Source: Conservatibacter flavescens
Lineage (GTDB): Bacteria > Pseudomonadota > Gammaproteobacteria > Enterobacterales > Pasteurellaceae
Length of the DNA: 64,000 bases
Direction: 5' to 3'
Assembly (NCBI RefSeq): GCF_002795425.1
Contig: NZ_PHHA01000006.1
Location: 43,450 to 107,449 of the forward strand
The translations under genes and the position numbers were made by a program. Of the stretch, positions 11,724 to 23,027 are shown in pieces. Numbering within the stretch: the stretch's first letter is position 1; each line of letters opens with the position of its first letter. The notes under the pieces were generated by a model that was not told the origin of the DNA, did no database searches, and saw only the letters and a list, made by a program, of their open reading frames with translations.

Positions 11724-12443
11724 ATGTCTATTATTGGTCCATATATTAATGCAATTGTCATTATATTAGGTGCGCTCATTGGTGGCGCATTAGGTGGCAA
11801 ACTGCCAGAACGTCTACGAACAAATTTAACCCTTGTTTTTGGTCTTTGTTCTATGGCGATGGGAATTAGTATGATTGCCAATGTGGCACAAATGCCCGCA
11901 ATGATTTTAGCCATTTTACTGGGTACGATCATGGGTGAAGTGATCCTACTAGAAAACGGGATTAACCGCCTTGCGACTTCTGCTAGAGGACTGATTGAAA
12001 AAGTGCTGCCGCCCAAAGCAGGTATCTCTCAAGAAGAGTTTTTACGCCAGTTTGTCGCAATTATGATCCTTTTCTCATTTAGTGGCACGGGGATTTTTGG
12101 TGCGATGAATGAGGGCATGACGGGGAATCCGAGTATTTTAATCGTCAAATCTTTCTTAGACTTTTTCTCAGCCATTATTTTTGCGACTACTTTAGGCTAT
12201 GCTATTGCCACCATCTTTATTCCACAAACTTTAGTTCAAGTGCTTTTAGCTTACGGCGCTGTACTGATTATTCCGTTCACCACACCAGAAATGAAAGCGG
12301 ATTTTGCCGCCACAGGCGGTGTGCTGATGGTCGCGACAGGTTTACGTATCTGTGGCATAAAAATGTTTCATGTCGCCAATATGCTACCGGCACTATTTTT
12401 AGCAATGCCAATTTCAGCATTATGGGCCACTATTTTTAGCTAA
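11724..12443 (+). CDS. DUF554 family membrane protein (YdfK-like)
   Basis: Integral membrane protein of 239 residues with about seven hydrophobic segments; function not known. The start MSIIGPYINAIVIILGALIGG is typical of DUF554, as are GLCSMAMGISM, GTIMGEVILLENGI and FSGTGIFGAMNEGMTGNPSIL. I start at ATG 11724 with AAGAGGAA upstream; the frame stays open to 11670 but that stretch is the terminator hairpin of dsbB. Confidence 0.85.
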   Translation: MSIIGPYINAIVIILGALIGGALGGKLPERLRTNLTLVFGLCSMAMGISMIANVAQMPAMILAILLGTIMGEVILLENGINRLATSARGLIEKVLPPKAGISQEEFLRQFVAIMILFSFSGTGIFGAMNEGMTGNPSILIVKSFLDFFSAIIFATTLGYAIATIFIPQTLVQVLLAYGAVLIIPFTTPEMKADFAATGGVLMVATGLRICGIKMFHVANMLPALFLAMPISALWATIFS

Positions 12444-12493
12444 AAATCCCAAAAAACAAACCGCACTTTACTTTATTGAATGGAGCCAATCTA

Positions 12494-14725
12494 ATGCATA
12501 ATGTAAAACACTTTGCACAACGCTATGTCAACTGGGTAATCAAACTTGGGCGTGTACGTTTTTCCCTATTAGGCTTGGCTGTTTTGGCTGTATTCGCATT
12601 ATTAGTACAAGGATTATTAAGTTTTGCTTTTGTGGGGCGCATTTATTGGCTTGATGTTATTCGTTCCATTGCCTTTGGTTTAATTTCAGCGCCCTTTGTG
12701 ATTTACTTTTTTACCTTATTAGTCGAAAAACTCGAACGCTCCCGCCTACGATTAGCCGATACCAACACCCAACTCAATGCCAATATTATTGAAATCAATA
12801 AAATCCAAAAGGAAGTTGAACAAAAAGCGGAGTTTTTACGCTCCTTTATTGACGCCTCTCCCGATTTAGTTTTTTATCGTTCGGACACGGGCAAATTTCT
12901 TGGGTGCAACCGCGCCATGGAGCTACTCACTGGCAAACGAGAGCAAGAGTTATTACAACTCAGCCCGAAAGATCTTTTCTCACAAGATGCCGCCGAATAT
13001 ATGGCACAAACAGATCGAGAAATTTTACAAACCAACGAAGGGATCACTTATGAACAATGGCTAAAATATCCTAATGGGAAATTAGCTTGTTTTGAGATCC
13101 GTAAAGTGCCTTATTTTGATGTCGCTACACAGCGTCATTGTATTATGGGGTTTGGACGGGATGTCACTGAGCGCAAACGCTATTTAGATGTCATTGAAAA
13201 AAATAGCCGAGATAAAACAACTTTAATGGCAACAATTAGTCATGAACTGCGTACCCCTCTAAATGGTATTGTTGGATTAAGCCAAATCCTCTTAGATGGC
13301 CCTTTAACCAAAGAACAACGTAATTATTTAAATACGATTCATATTAGTGCCGTCGGCTTAGGGCATATCTTTAGTGATATTATTGATTTAGAAAAATTAG
13401 ACACTAGACGAATAGAACTTTTACAGAAAGAAACTGATTTTACCGCCTTTTTAAATGATATCCACAATATTGCCACGCTAATGGCAGAAGGGAAAAAACT
13501 TAAATTTCACATGGAATACCATGCTGCTCTGCCTAATTGGATCATCATCGACAGGACAAGATTAAGCCAAATTCTCTGGAACCTGATTAACAATGCCGTG
13601 AAATTTACGGCAGAAGGGGAAATTAGACTCCAGATTGAACGCCCGGAACCACATACATTACGCTTTATTCTAAAAGATACTGGCATTGGGATTCCACAAA
13701 ATGAACTCATTAAGATATTTGCCATGTATTACCAAGTAAAAGGCGGACACGCCAATACAGCAATGGGCAGTGGTATTGGTTTATCCATTTCTAAACGCAT
13801 TGCTAAACTGATGGGCGGTGATCTCATTGCCGAAAGTGAACTAGGCAAAGGCTCGACCTTTACTCTCACCATTCAGGCAAAAGAAATCGCGACTCCTCTC
13901 ACGGCAATCACGCCGAAAGTGAACCTAAATTTACATATTTTGTTAGTGGAAGATATTGAAGTAAATATTATTGTTGCCAAAAATATCTTAGAAAAACAAG
14001 GATATCGCGTTGATATTGCCATGAGTGGAAAAGAAGCTCTCCAACTATTTGAGCAAAATGATTATGACTTAGTGCTATTAGATATCCAATTACCTGATAT
14101 GACTGGGTTTGATATTGCTCAACATCTTCGTCAAAAATATGAATCAGGTGAATATGACCATCTACCGCCATTAATTGCGTTAACGGCGAATGTGATGCAA
14201 AACAAACGAGATTATCAACAACAAGGCATGGATGATGTGTTACGTAAACCACTTTCTATGGAATCGTTGAATCAGTGTCTAGTCACCTACTTTGGTGAGA
14301 CCATTGAACCTACATCGCACCAAGCTAAAACAGACAATGCCCTCAAACACACACTCGCAGAACACTTTGATTATGACATGCTCAAAGAATTAGCTGAAAT
14401 GCTTGGTATTCCTTTCCTGCGTAATAACTTAACATTATTTAAGGCCCATATGCCCATGTATCTCGCAGAATTACAACATCAGTACGCCCTCTACCAACAT
14501 GATACGAGCATGAAAAATACGGTCATCTCTGCTGCGCATAAAATCAAAGGTGCTGCGGCCTCTGTTGGGTTAAAACGCATTCAACAAATTGCCCAACAAG
14601 CTCAAAATGACAGTCACCCTCACTGGGAAAGTCAAATTGGAATATGGATTCAACAAATTCATACCCATTGGCAGCGCGATGTCGAACAGCTTGATGATTA
14701 TTTAGTGCAAAATAACGCGTTTTAA
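12494..14725 (+). CDS. arcB: Aerobic respiration control hybrid sensor kinase ArcB
   Basis: Membrane-anchored tripartite kinase that, under low oxygen, phosphorylates ArcA. Two N-terminal membrane segments (to about residue 75) are followed by a coiled linker, a PAS domain (SFIDASPDLVFYRSD), a histidine kinase core with His250 in SHELRTPLNG, ATPase motifs NLINNAVKF and DTGIGIP, a receiver domain with Asp530 (LVLLDIQLPD), and a C-terminal HPt domain with His682 (AAHKIKGAAASVG). About 743 residues from the ATG at 12494, with TGGAG upstream. All three phosphorelay modules are present. Confidence 0.94.
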   Translation: MHNVKHFAQRYVNWVIKLGRVRFSLLGLAVLAVFALLVQGLLSFAFVGRIYWLDVIRSIAFGLISAPFVIYFFTLLVEKLERSRLRLADTNTQLNANIIEINKIQKEVEQKAEFLRSFIDASPDLVFYRSDTGKFLGCNRAMELLTGKREQELLQLSPKDLFSQDAAEYMAQTDREILQTNEGITYEQWLKYPNGKLACFEIRKVPYFDVATQRHCIMGFGRDVTERKRYLDVIEKNSRDKTTLMATISHELRTPLNGIVGLSQILLDGPLTKEQRNYLNTIHISAVGLGHIFSDIIDLEKLDTRRIELLQKETDFTAFLNDIHNIATLMAEGKKLKFHMEYHAALPNWIIIDRTRLSQILWNLINNAVKFTAEGEIRLQIERPEPHTLRFILKDTGIGIPQNELIKIFAMYYQVKGGHANTAMGSGIGLSISKRIAKLMGGDLIAESELGKGSTFTLTIQAKEIATPLTAITPKVNLNLHILLVEDIEVNIIVAKNILEKQGYRVDIAMSGKEALQLFEQNDYDLVLLDIQLPDMTGFDIAQHLRQKYESGEYDHLPPLIALTANVMQNKRDYQQQGMDDVLRKPLSMESLNQCLVTYFGETIEPTSHQAKTDNALKHTLAEHFDYDMLKELAEMLGIPFLRNNLTLFKAHMPMYLAELQHQYALYQHDTSMKNTVISAAHKIKGAAASVGLKRIQQIAQQAQNDSHPHWESQIGIWIQQIHTHWQRDVEQLDDYLVQNNAF

Positions 14726-14779
14726 TGATGTAGTGATATAATAGCCATCAATTACAACAACCCTAAAAAGGAGATAACC

Positions 14780-16063
14780 ATGCAAATTTATATTTCGTCT
14801 CAACCTGCAGACGACGTGTGGGGACAAAATGCCCTTATTAGTTTTACCAACAATGTCGCTACGGTGCATGTAAAATGTCAAAATGATCGCCTTTCCTTGC
14901 AAAAAGCTGCGCGTAAACTAAGGGGACAAGGGATTAAGAGCGCCCAACTGACTGGCAATAACTGGACCTTAGAACAATGCTGGGCATTTTATCAAGGATT
15001 TTATACCCCTAAACAAGATTTTGAGATTGAATTTCCTGAATTAGAAGAAAACGATGAATTACTCGCGCGTATTCAATGTGGTGATTTCGTGCGTGAAATT
15101 ATCAATCTACCATCAAGCACTATTACACCGGAAGCGCTAGCACACCGCGCCGCTGAATTTATTTTAGGTCAAACAGAAGATAAAAGTGCGGTCAGTTTTC
15201 ACATTATTTCTCGCGAAAACTTACATGAACGAGGCTATCACGGAATTTGGGAAGTTGGTAAAGGCTCCGCTAATTCCCCTGCTTTATTACAACTGGATTT
15301 TAATCCCACAGGCAACCCGAATGCGCCCGTATTAGCGAGCCTAGTAGGTAAAGGCATTACTTTTGACAGCGGTGGTTATAGTATTAAACCAAGTAATACG
15401 ATGGATTCTATGCGTGCTGATATGGGCGGAGCGGCATTAGTCACGGGGGCTTTAGGTTTAGCCATCGCGCGTGGCTTAAATCAACGCGTAAAATTATATT
15501 TATGTTGCGCAGAAAATATGGTCAGCAGTAAAGCATTTAAATTAGGTGATATTATTCAATATCGTAATGGCGTAAGCGCAGAAATCTTAAATACCGATGC
15601 AGAAGGACGCTTAGTATTGGCCGATGGGTTAATTGATGCCGATAAAGATAATGCACAGTTCATCATCGATTGTGCAACCCTGACAGGGGCTGCGAAAATA
15701 GCAGTAGGCAATGATTACCATTCAGTATTATCAATGGATGATCAGCTAGTCGCCGATTTATTCGCCTCCGCAAAAGAAGAACAAGAGCCATTTTGGCGTC
15801 TACCGTTCGAAGAACTACATCGCGGGCAAATTAGTTCTGGTTTTGCCGATATCTCAAACACCGGTTCAGTCCCTGTTGGTGCTGGCGCGAGTACCGCAAC
15901 TGCATTTTTATCCTATTTTGTCAAAAATTACCAACAACATTGGCTACATATCGACTGTTCAGCAACATTCCGTAAATCCGCAAATGAGCTATGGGCCGTT
16001 GGTGCTACAGGGCTTGGCGTACAAACATTAGCAAACTTACTTTTAACCAAAGCAGGGGAATAA
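14780..16063 (+). CDS. pepB: Peptidase B (M17 leucyl aminopeptidase family)
   Basis: Metal-dependent cytosolic aminopeptidase. The M17 signatures are [16 protein letters not shown] with the metal ligands and catalytic lysine, DMGGAA, and [14 protein letters not shown]. 427 residues, as in PepB and shorter than PepA. AAGGAG sits 7 nt before the ATG. It is followed after 1 nt by ndk; pepB-ndk forms a likely two-gene operon downstream of arcB. Confidence 0.94.
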   Translation: MQIYISSQPADDVWGQNALISFTNNVATVHVKCQNDRLSLQKAARKLRGQGIKSAQLTGNNWTLEQCWAFYQGFYTPKQDFEIEFPELEENDELLARIQCGDFVREIINLPSSTITPEALAHRAAEFILGQTEDKSAVSFHIISRENLHERGYHGIWEVGKGSANSPALLQLDFNPTGNPNAPVLASLVGKGITFDSGGYSIKPSNTMDSMRADMGGAALVTGALGLAIARGLNQRVKLYLCCAENMVSSKAFKLGDIIQYRNGVSAEILNTDAEGRLVLADGLIDADKDNAQFIIDCATLTGAAKIAVGNDYHSVLSMDDQLVADLFASAKEEQEPFWRLPFEELHRGQISSGFADISNTGSVPVGAGASTATAFLSYFVKNYQQHWLHIDCSATFRKSANELWAVGATGLGVQTLANLLLTKAGE

Positions 16064-16064
16064 T

Positions 16065-16487
16065 ATGGCGATAGAATACACCTTATCAATCATTAAGCCT
16101 GATGCAACAAAGCGTAACCTTATCGGCAAAATATTAAACCGATTTGAAGAGGCTGGGTTGCGAATCGCGGCCATGAAAATGGTTCACCTCACCCAACAAC
16201 AAGCAGAGGGCTTTTATGCTGAACACGAAGGTAAAGCATTTTTTGCGGATCTCGTTGCATTTATGATCTCTGCCCCCGTTGTCGTTTTAGTATTAGAAGG
16301 TGAAAGTGCGGTGCAAAATTATCGAGATTTAATCGGTGCGACCAATCCTGAAGAGGCACGTTCTGGCACAATTCGTCACGATTTTGCTTTAAATTATCGC
16401 TATAATTCCGTACATGGTTCAGATAGTCCTGAATCGGCTCAACGTGAAATTGCCTACTTTTTTGTCGAGCAAGAAATTTTTAAATAA
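16065..16487 (+). CDS. ndk: Nucleoside diphosphate kinase
   Basis: Transfers the gamma phosphate between nucleoside triphosphates and diphosphates through a phosphohistidine. The N-terminal [18 protein letters not shown] and the C-terminal active-site segment [20 protein letters not shown] (His of HGSDS is the catalytic residue) are intact. 140 residues, normal. Starts 1 nt after the pepB stop, implying translational coupling; ends at a strong hairpin. Confidence 0.98.
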   Translation: MAIEYTLSIIKPDATKRNLIGKILNRFEEAGLRIAAMKMVHLTQQQAEGFYAEHEGKAFFADLVAFMISAPVVVLVLEGESAVQNYRDLIGATNPEEARSGTIRHDFALNYRYNSVHGSDSPESAQREIAYFFVEQEIFK

Positions 16488-16495
16488 TCTATATC

Positions 16496-16520
16496 ATTGG
16501 GCGGTAAAACACCGCCCAAT
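16496..16520. terminator. Bidirectional terminator between ndk and ubiF
   Basis: A perfect 10-bp stem ATTGGGCGGT / ACCGCCCAAT with a 5-nt loop between two convergent genes. Confidence 0.8.
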
Positions 16521-16546
16521 CTCTCTTATCAATCCCCTACTTTTAC

Positions 16547-17713
16547 TTACAGTCCTAACGCATATTTTAAGGCTTGTTTTTTCAACGGTGTGATTTTGTC
16601 TGCGCCAAATAATAGCAAATTACGCAGCATTTTTAAGGGGAAAATCTCTTCTTTAAAGCCTTTGTAAAAAATATCCATTCCCGACTGCATGAATAAATTA
16701 TCCGCTCGGCGCTTATGCTGATAACGATTTAAAACCGCAAAACTCGTTAAATCCTCACCGCGCTTTTGTGCTTGCTCAAACACGTCTAATAGCGCCTTCA
16801 CATCTTTAAATCCAAGATTAACGCCCTGTCCTGCCAATGGATTAATCGTATGCGCGGCATCCCCCACTAACACAATTCCCTCTTTAAAATATTGCTGAGC
16901 ATGACGACGAGTGAGCTCAAAACTCGCACAAGCTTGTACCTGAATACGGCCCAAACGTTCAGGAAAAGACAACATGATTTCATGGGCTAATTTCTCTTTA
17001 CTTAAGCCCTTTAATTGTTCGATACGTTGCGGACTGTCATACCATACAAGGCAAGCCTGTTGTTCAAGCAATGGCAAAAATGCACGTGGCCCACTCGGGA
17101 AAAACTGCTGCCATGTAATATCTTGTTGTGGTATCTCGGTATCCACCGTAACCAATAAACAAGCTTGGCGATATTGCCACCCCGTCAGTCCAATGCCTGC
17201 AATTTGGCGGAATTGGGAATTAGCGCCATCGGCTGCAATCACTAAAGGCGCCGCATAAACGTCACCATTGTCTAAAAAAATCTGCCAATTCTGACCGCTC
17301 TTTTCAACATGAGTTATCTGAGCAAAACAACTTTGGACATGTTGATTAAATCCCTGCCATAATCCCCGCTGTATGACATTATTTTCAACCATAAACCCCA
17401 ACTCAGGCAAATTGAGTTCATGGCTATGAAAAGCCACTGAAAAACCATCAACCTCCCAAGTTTCTAACGAACGGTAAGGGCAAACACGCATATCTTCAAT
17501 ATATTGCCATGCATTAAGTTGTTGCAAAAGTTGCACTGAGGAAGCACTAATTGCCGATATACGTAAGTCATAAGGTGAATGTGGGTCAAAATCAGGCAGT
17601 GGCTTTTGTTCAATGACTAGCACATCCAACCCTTGTTGCCCAAGTCCTGCTGAACATGCTGCCCCCACCATACCGCCACCAATAACAATCACTTGTTTTT
17701 GTTGAATATCCAT
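16547..17713 (-). CDS. ubiF: Ubiquinone biosynthesis FAD-dependent hydroxylase UbiF
   Basis: Aerobic flavin monooxygenase of the UbiH/UbiF/VisC family. The FAD dinucleotide motif is VIVIGGGMVGAACSAGLG; the second motif is GADGAN-like (IAADGANSQFRQIAGIG) and the third is LVGDAAHTINPLAGQGVNLG. The C terminus LKKQALKYALGL and the DLRISAISASSVQLL segment match UbiF better than UbiH, so I favour the 3-demethoxyubiquinol hydroxylase; UbiH-type specificity cannot be excluded by eye. 388 residues. Confidence 0.85.
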   Translation of the reverse strand: MDIQQKQVIVIGGGMVGAACSAGLGQQGLDVLVIEQKPLPDFDPHSPYDLRISAISASSVQLLQQLNAWQYIEDMRVCPYRSLETWEVDGFSVAFHSHELNLPELGFMVENNVIQRGLWQGFNQHVQSCFAQITHVEKSGQNWQIFLDNGDVYAAPLVIAADGANSQFRQIAGIGLTGWQYRQACLLVTVDTEIPQQDITWQQFFPSGPRAFLPLLEQQACLVWYDSPQRIEQLKGLSKEKLAHEIMLSFPERLGRIQVQACASFELTRRHAQQYFKEGIVLVGDAAHTINPLAGQGVNLGFKDVKALLDVFEQAQKRGEDLTSFAVLNRYQHKRRADNLFMQSGMDIFYKGFKEEIFPLKMLRNLLLFGADKITPLKKQALKYALGL

Positions 17714-17860
17714 AAAAAGCCTTAGATTAGGGTCTGTTAACCTGTGTTGATTTTCTGCATTTTACCCCGAATAGGTAAATTAAAAAAGAATTCTAGTCAT
17801 CTGCCCGACAAGACGGTAAAATAGCCAATCAATTTTTTATTAACTTTTTTATTCAGAACT

Positions 17861-19285
17861 ATGTCGCAAAAATTACATATTAAAACTTGGGGCTGCCAGA
17901 TGAATGAGTATGATTCATCCAAAATGGCCGACCTCTTGCTCAATACTCATGGTTTAGAACTCACTGAAGAAGCTGAAGAAGCTGATGTATTATTACTTAA
18001 CACCTGTTCTATACGTGAAAAAGCACAAGAAAAAGTCTTCCATCAGCTTGGGCGTTGGAAAGATCTCAAAAAACAAAATCCCAAACTGGTTATTGGTGTA
18101 GGTGGTTGTGTCGCCTCCCAAGAAGGTGCTCATATTCGAGAGCGCGCCCCTTATGTTGATATTGTTTTTGGCCCACAAACTTTACATCGTCTGCCTGAAA
18201 TGATTAATCAAATTCGCGGTGGAAAAAGCTCAGTCGTAGACGTTAGTTTCCCTGAAATTGAAAAATTCGACCGCTTACCAGAACCTCGCGCAGAAGGTCC
18301 TACCGCATTTGTCTCCATTATGGAAGGGTGTAATAAATATTGTTCTTTCTGTGTTGTACCTTATACACGTGGTGAAGAAGTTAGCCGTCCAGTAGATGAT
18401 GTATTATTTGAAATCGCCCAACTTGCAGAGCAAGGAGTACGCGAAGTCAATTTATTAGGGCAAAATGTGAATGCCTATCGTGGTCCAACTCATGATGGCG
18501 AAATTTGTTCCTTTGCTGAATTATTACGCTTAGTCGCCAGTATCGATGGTATCGATCGCCTACGTTTTACCACTTCACACCCAATTGAATTTACAGATGA
18601 TATTATTGATGTGTATCGTGATACGCCTGAATTAGTCAGCTTCTTACACTTACCTGTGCAAAGTGGCTCTGATCGTGTCTTAACCATGATGAAGCGTAAT
18701 CATACAGCTTTAGAATACAAATCTATCATTCGTAAATTACGTGCAGTACGCCCAAATATTCAAATCAGTTCAGATTTTATTGTAGGTTTTCCAGGTGAAA
18801 CCCAAGATGATTTTGAACAAACCATGAACTTAATTGCACAAGTCAATTTTGACATGAGTTTTAGTTTTATTTACTCCGCTCGTCCAGGTACGCCGGCAGC
18901 AGATATGCCTGATGATGTAACAGAAGAAGAGAAAAAACAACGTTTATACTTGTTACAACAACGCATTAATAACCAGGCAGCACAATTTAGTCGAGCTATG
19001 CTAGGCACTGAGCAACGTGTGTTAGTTGAAGGTCCATCGAAAAAAGATATTATGGAACTCACAGGACGTACCGAAAACAATCGTATTGTAAACTTCAAAG
19101 GGACACCTGATATGATTGGTAAATTCGTTGATATCAAAATCACCGATGTTTGGACAAACTCTCTGCGTGGCGATGTTGTCCGTACCGAAGATCAAATGGG
19201 CTTACGCGTGGTTCAATCACCACAAGTGGTTATTAACCGTACTCGTAAAGAAGATGAATTGGGCGTAGGAAAATATACCTTGTAG
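17861..19285 (+). CDS. miaB: tRNA-2-methylthio-N6-dimethylallyladenosine synthase MiaB
   Basis: Radical-SAM methylthiotransferase acting at A37 of tRNAs reading UNN codons. N-terminal UPF0004 domain with its cluster cysteines ([32 protein letters not shown]), the radical-SAM CxxxCxxC in [16 protein letters not shown], and a C-terminal TRAM domain. 474 residues, usual. Stands alone between ubiF (divergent) and a terminator. Confidence 0.97.
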   Translation: MSQKLHIKTWGCQMNEYDSSKMADLLLNTHGLELTEEAEEADVLLLNTCSIREKAQEKVFHQLGRWKDLKKQNPKLVIGVGGCVASQEGAHIRERAPYVDIVFGPQTLHRLPEMINQIRGGKSSVVDVSFPEIEKFDRLPEPRAEGPTAFVSIMEGCNKYCSFCVVPYTRGEEVSRPVDDVLFEIAQLAEQGVREVNLLGQNVNAYRGPTHDGEICSFAELLRLVASIDGIDRLRFTTSHPIEFTDDIIDVYRDTPELVSFLHLPVQSGSDRVLTMMKRNHTALEYKSIIRKLRAVRPNIQISSDFIVGFPGETQDDFEQTMNLIAQVNFDMSFSFIYSARPGTPAADMPDDVTEEEKKQRLYLLQQRINNQAAQFSRAMLGTEQRVLVEGPSKKDIMELTGRTENNRIVNFKGTPDMIGKFVDIKITDVWTNSLRGDVVRTEDQMGLRVVQSPQVVINRTRKEDELGVGKYTL

Positions 19286-19340
19286 AAAGAAAGCAAAATC
19301 TTTATACGGAAATGTGTCACCTATCCCTTGTCAATCATGC

Positions 19341-19369
19341 AGCCGCTCACAAAAGAGCGGTTGTTTTTA
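19341..19369 (+). terminator. Intrinsic terminator after miaB
   Basis: Stem AGCCGCTC / GAGCGGTT with a 6-nt loop, followed by GTTTTTAT. Confidence 0.8.
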
Positions 19370-19458
19370 TATTAATTTTCTCTAAGCCATAAAAATTTAG
19401 TCTTTGCCTTTTTCGTACGATGATTGATAATAGGCTGTTACTAAAATTGAGGATTGCT

Positions 19459-21732
19459 ATGAATATTCAACAAATTATCCGAGAACAGCATCTAGGTTTA
19501 TTATTCCAACAAGGTTCTTTTGGGCTTGAAAAAGAAAGCCAACGTGTCTATGCTGACGGTTCTGTCGTCACGACACCGCACCCTTCCCTATTTGGAAGTC
19601 GAGCTTACCACCCTTATATCCAAACAGACTTTGCTGAAAGCCAACTGGAATTAATCACCCCACCCAATAAAAAGTTAGAAGATAGTTTGCGTTGGTTATC
19701 TGCTATTCATGAAGTGGTTTTACGCTCTTTACCTGAAGACGAATACGTTTTCCCTCTAAGTATGCCAGCGGGCTTGCCTGCGCCTGAACACATTAAAGTC
19801 GCACAATTAGAAGATCAACAAGATGTGGCATACCGTGAACATCTCGTCAATGTCTATGGTAAAAATAAACAAATGGTAAGCGGTATCCACTATAATTTCC
19901 AATTAGATCCCGATCTGATACACACACTGTTCAAATGGCAACCCCGCTTCCAAAGTGCGGTGGAATTCCAAAATAATTTATACCTCAAACTGGCAAAAAA
20001 TTTTTTACGTTATCAATGGATTCTCACCTACCTACTGGGGGCGGCTCCTGTTGTACAAGATAATTATTTTAAAAATGGCTCGCCATTAAAAACCGGACAA
20101 TATGTCCGCAGTCTTCGTTCAAGCCAATATGGTTACGTTAATGCACCAGAAATTAAAGTCTCTTTTGATAGCCTTGAAGCCTATGCAAATGACCTTGAAC
20201 ATTGGGTGAAATCCGGTAAGTTGATCGCAGAAAAAGAATTTTATTCCAATGTGCGCTTACGTGGTGGCAAAAAAGCGCGTGAATTACTACAAAATGGCAT
20301 TCAATACTTAGAATTCCGTCTATTTGATCTTAACCCATTTGAGCCTTATGGTATTAATCTAAAAGATGCTCAATTTATTCATGACTTTATCTTGCTTATG
20401 ATTTGGCTAGAAGAAACTGCTGATCAGCAAGCCGTAGAATTAGGTAAAGAAAAATTATTTACTGTCGCGTTAGAAAACCCTCTGGCTGAAACACAATTTC
20501 GCCCAGAAGGAGAATATATTTTACAGCAGCTTATCACTATGCTTGAAGATATTGGTGTTGAGTCAGCGCGTATCATTTATGCCAAAGAAAAATTAGCACA
20601 ACTTGCCGATCCAAGTAAAACATTATGCGGACGTTTAGTTCATGCAATTGAAGATGACGGTTGCTATCAACAGTTTGGTGCAAAATTAGCGCAGCGCTAT
20701 AAACAACAAGCATTTGAGCGTTTTTATGCACTATCTGCTTTTGATAATATGGAACTTTCTACCCAAGCACTCTTATTTGATTTAATCCAAAAAGGGATAA
20801 AAACCGAAATATTAGACGAAAATGATCAGTTCCTTAGCTTACAATTCGGTGATCATTTGGAATATGTTAAAAACGGCAATATGACCAGCCACGATAGCTA
20901 TATTTCCCCATTAATTATGGAAAATAAAGTTGTCACCAAAAAAGTATTGGCCAAAGCAGGATTTAATGTCCCACAAAGTGTGGAATTTAGGAGCATAGAA
21001 AGTGCGGTCGCAAATTATCCACTTTTTGAAAATAAAGCGGTTGTGATTAAACCAAAATCCACTAATTATGGATTGGGCATTACTATTTTCCAGCAAGGCG
21101 TGCAAAACAAAGAAGACTTTGCCAAAGCCATTGAAATTGCGTTTCGTGAAGATAAAGAAATCATGGTAGAGGACTATTTGGTTGGTACAGAATATCGCTT
21201 CTTTGTCTTAGGTGATAATACATTAGCCGTATTATTACGTGTCCCAGCAAACGTGATTGGTGACGGAAAACATAGTGTAACGGAACTTGTCGCCATGAAA
21301 AACGATCACCCATTACGAGGCGATGGTAGTCGTACGCCATTGAAAAAAATTGCACTTGGCGACATTGAGCAATTGCAGCTCAAAGAGCAAGGCTTAACCG
21401 TTGACAGCATTCCTGCAGAAGGTCAACTTGTGCAACTACGCGCCAACTCCAATATTAGCACTGGCGGCGATAGTATTGATATGACTGACGAAATGCACCC
21501 AAGCTATAAGCAACTTGCCGTCGGCATCAGCAAAGCAATGGGCGCTGCTGTATGTGGTGTCGATTTGATTATTCCAGACTTGAAAAAACCGGCGGAACCC
21601 AACTTACAGTCTTGGGGGGTGATTGAAGCGAATTTTAATCCAATGATGATGATGCATATTTTCCCTTATCAAGGAAAATCTCGTCGCTTAACTCAGCATG
21701 TGATTAAAATGCTATTCCCTGAAATGCCGTAA
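19459..21732 (+). CDS. gshF: Bifunctional glutathione synthetase GshF (gamma-glutamylcysteine ligase + ATP-grasp)
   Basis: Makes glutathione in one polypeptide: an N-terminal glutamate-cysteine ligase domain (about residues 1-450; SFGLEKESQRV, TDFAESQLELITPP, EFRLFDLNPFEPYGI) fused to a C-terminal ATP-grasp domain (about 480-757; VVIKPKSTNYGLGITIF, EDYLVGTEYRFFVLG, GVIEANFNPMMMMH). The ATG at 19459 gives 757 residues, the length of Pasteurella multocida GshF, with TGAGGA upstream; the frame extends to 19420 without support. This fusion is typical of Pasteurellaceae. Confidence 0.96.
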   Translation: MNIQQIIREQHLGLLFQQGSFGLEKESQRVYADGSVVTTPHPSLFGSRAYHPYIQTDFAESQLELITPPNKKLEDSLRWLSAIHEVVLRSLPEDEYVFPLSMPAGLPAPEHIKVAQLEDQQDVAYREHLVNVYGKNKQMVSGIHYNFQLDPDLIHTLFKWQPRFQSAVEFQNNLYLKLAKNFLRYQWILTYLLGAAPVVQDNYFKNGSPLKTGQYVRSLRSSQYGYVNAPEIKVSFDSLEAYANDLEHWVKSGKLIAEKEFYSNVRLRGGKKARELLQNGIQYLEFRLFDLNPFEPYGINLKDAQFIHDFILLMIWLEETADQQAVELGKEKLFTVALENPLAETQFRPEGEYILQQLITMLEDIGVESARIIYAKEKLAQLADPSKTLCGRLVHAIEDDGCYQQFGAKLAQRYKQQAFERFYALSAFDNMELSTQALLFDLIQKGIKTEILDENDQFLSLQFGDHLEYVKNGNMTSHDSYISPLIMENKVVTKKVLAKAGFNVPQSVEFRSIESAVANYPLFENKAVVIKPKSTNYGLGITIFQQGVQNKEDFAKAIEIAFREDKEIMVEDYLVGTEYRFFVLGDNTLAVLLRVPANVIGDGKHSVTELVAMKNDHPLRGDGSRTPLKKIALGDIEQLQLKEQGLTVDSIPAEGQLVQLRANSNISTGGDSIDMTDEMHPSYKQLAVGISKAMGAAVCGVDLIIPDLKKPAEPNLQSWGVIEANFNPMMMMHIFPYQGKSRRLTQHVIKMLFPEMP

Positions 21733-21771
21733 AGACGACATCATAGGCAGTATTTTCAACCACTCTTTCCC

Positions 21772-21805
21772 AATCAGATTGGCGATGTTCCCTGCCAATC
21801 TGATT
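21772..21805 (+). terminator. Hairpin terminator after gshF
   Basis: A 12-bp stem AATCAGATTGGC / GCCAATCTGATT with a 10-nt loop, followed only by ATTTAAA. It lacks a long T-run, so termination efficiency is uncertain. Confidence 0.65.
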
Positions 21806-21921
21806 ATTTAAAGGGAACTGCCTCTATTCCTCGCCTATTTAATATTCATGATATCGCTAGATCCGTAGGTAAAATTAATGCTAATATAACCTTGTGATTT
21901 TTAGTTCAAGAGGAACGCCAT

Positions 21922-23025
21922 TTGTACAACGAAACCTTTACTTTGGATCCCCAAAACAATAACCGTTTACAAGCCCTATGTGGGGCATTTGATGACAATT
22001 TACACTTAATTGAAAAAGAACTGCATCTAACAATTACCCGTCGTAATTTCACATTTACCTTACAGTCTAAAGATGAACAACCTGAACCTCATCACGAAAG
22101 CTTAATCAAAAGTGCGGTCAAATTAATCAAAGATTTATATGTTGAGACTGGTGCCACACGCGGTAAAATAAAAGAAATCGATTTAGAAGATGTGCATATT
22201 GCATTACAAGAAAGTCGAATACTGTTGCCCTCTACAACAAGCACCGAAGCAACAACAGAACGCACAGACAGCAAAGTTTACAGTACCACCATAAAAACCA
22301 AACGTGGGCTAATTAAACCCCGTGGCGCAAACCAGATTCAATATCTGCATAATATTTTACGCCATGACATCAGTTTTGGTATTGGGCCTGCCGGAACAGG
22401 GAAAACCTTTTTAGCTGTTGCGGCTGCAGTGGAAGCGCTAGAACGCCAAGAAATTCGCCGAATTCTACTCACACGCCCTGCCGTAGAAGCCGGAGAGAAA
22501 CTCGGGTTCTTACCTGGTGATTTAGGCCAAAAAATTGAACCTTATCTACGCCCGCTTTACGATGCGCTATTTGAAATGCTAGGCTTCGAACGCGTGCAAA
22601 AACTCATGGAACGTAATATCATCGAAATTGCGCCCCTTGCCTATATGCGTGGACGTACCTTAAACGACAGCTTTATTATTTTAGATGAAAGCCAAAACAC
22701 AACGGTTGAGCAAATGAAAATGTTCCTAACTCGTATCGGCTTTAACTCCAAAGCGGTTATCACTGGTGATATTACTCAAATTGATCTGCCTCGTTCACAA
22801 AAATCGGGGTTACGCCATGCTATTGAAGTATTAGAAAGCGTTCCAGAATTAAGCTTTAATTATTTTGACAGTAAAGATATCGTTCGTCATCCCGTTGTTG
22901 CGAAAGTTGTACAAGCGTACGAAAAATGGGAAGCGGAAGATGAAATACGCCGTGAAGAACGTAAAGCACAGCGTAAATTAGAAACAGAACAAAATAAGTT
23001 ATTATTTGAAGCGGAAAATTTATAA
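21922..23025 (+). CDS. ybeZ: PhoH-like ATPase YbeZ
   Basis: Cytosolic P-loop ATPase of the PhoH family, a partner of the YbeY endoribonuclease. Walker A is [12 protein letters not shown], followed by [18 protein letters not shown], the Walker [12 protein letters not shown], and [17 protein letters not shown]. 367 residues. Translation probably starts at TTG 21922, as AAGAGGAA lies 6 nt before it and no ATG stands nearby; low initiation efficiency may be part of its control. ybeY follows 2 nt later. Confidence 0.92.
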   Translation: MYNETFTLDPQNNNRLQALCGAFDDNLHLIEKELHLTITRRNFTFTLQSKDEQPEPHHESLIKSAVKLIKDLYVETGATRGKIKEIDLEDVHIALQESRILLPSTTSTEATTERTDSKVYSTTIKTKRGLIKPRGANQIQYLHNILRHDISFGIGPAGTGKTFLAVAAAVEALERQEIRRILLTRPAVEAGEKLGFLPGDLGQKIEPYLRPLYDALFEMLGFERVQKLMERNIIEIAPLAYMRGRTLNDSFIILDESQNTTVEQMKMFLTRIGFNSKAVITGDITQIDLPRSQKSGLRHAIEVLESVPELSFNYFDSKDIVRHPVVAKVVQAYEKWEAEDEIRREERKAQRKLETEQNKLLFEAENL

Positions 23026-23027
23026 AC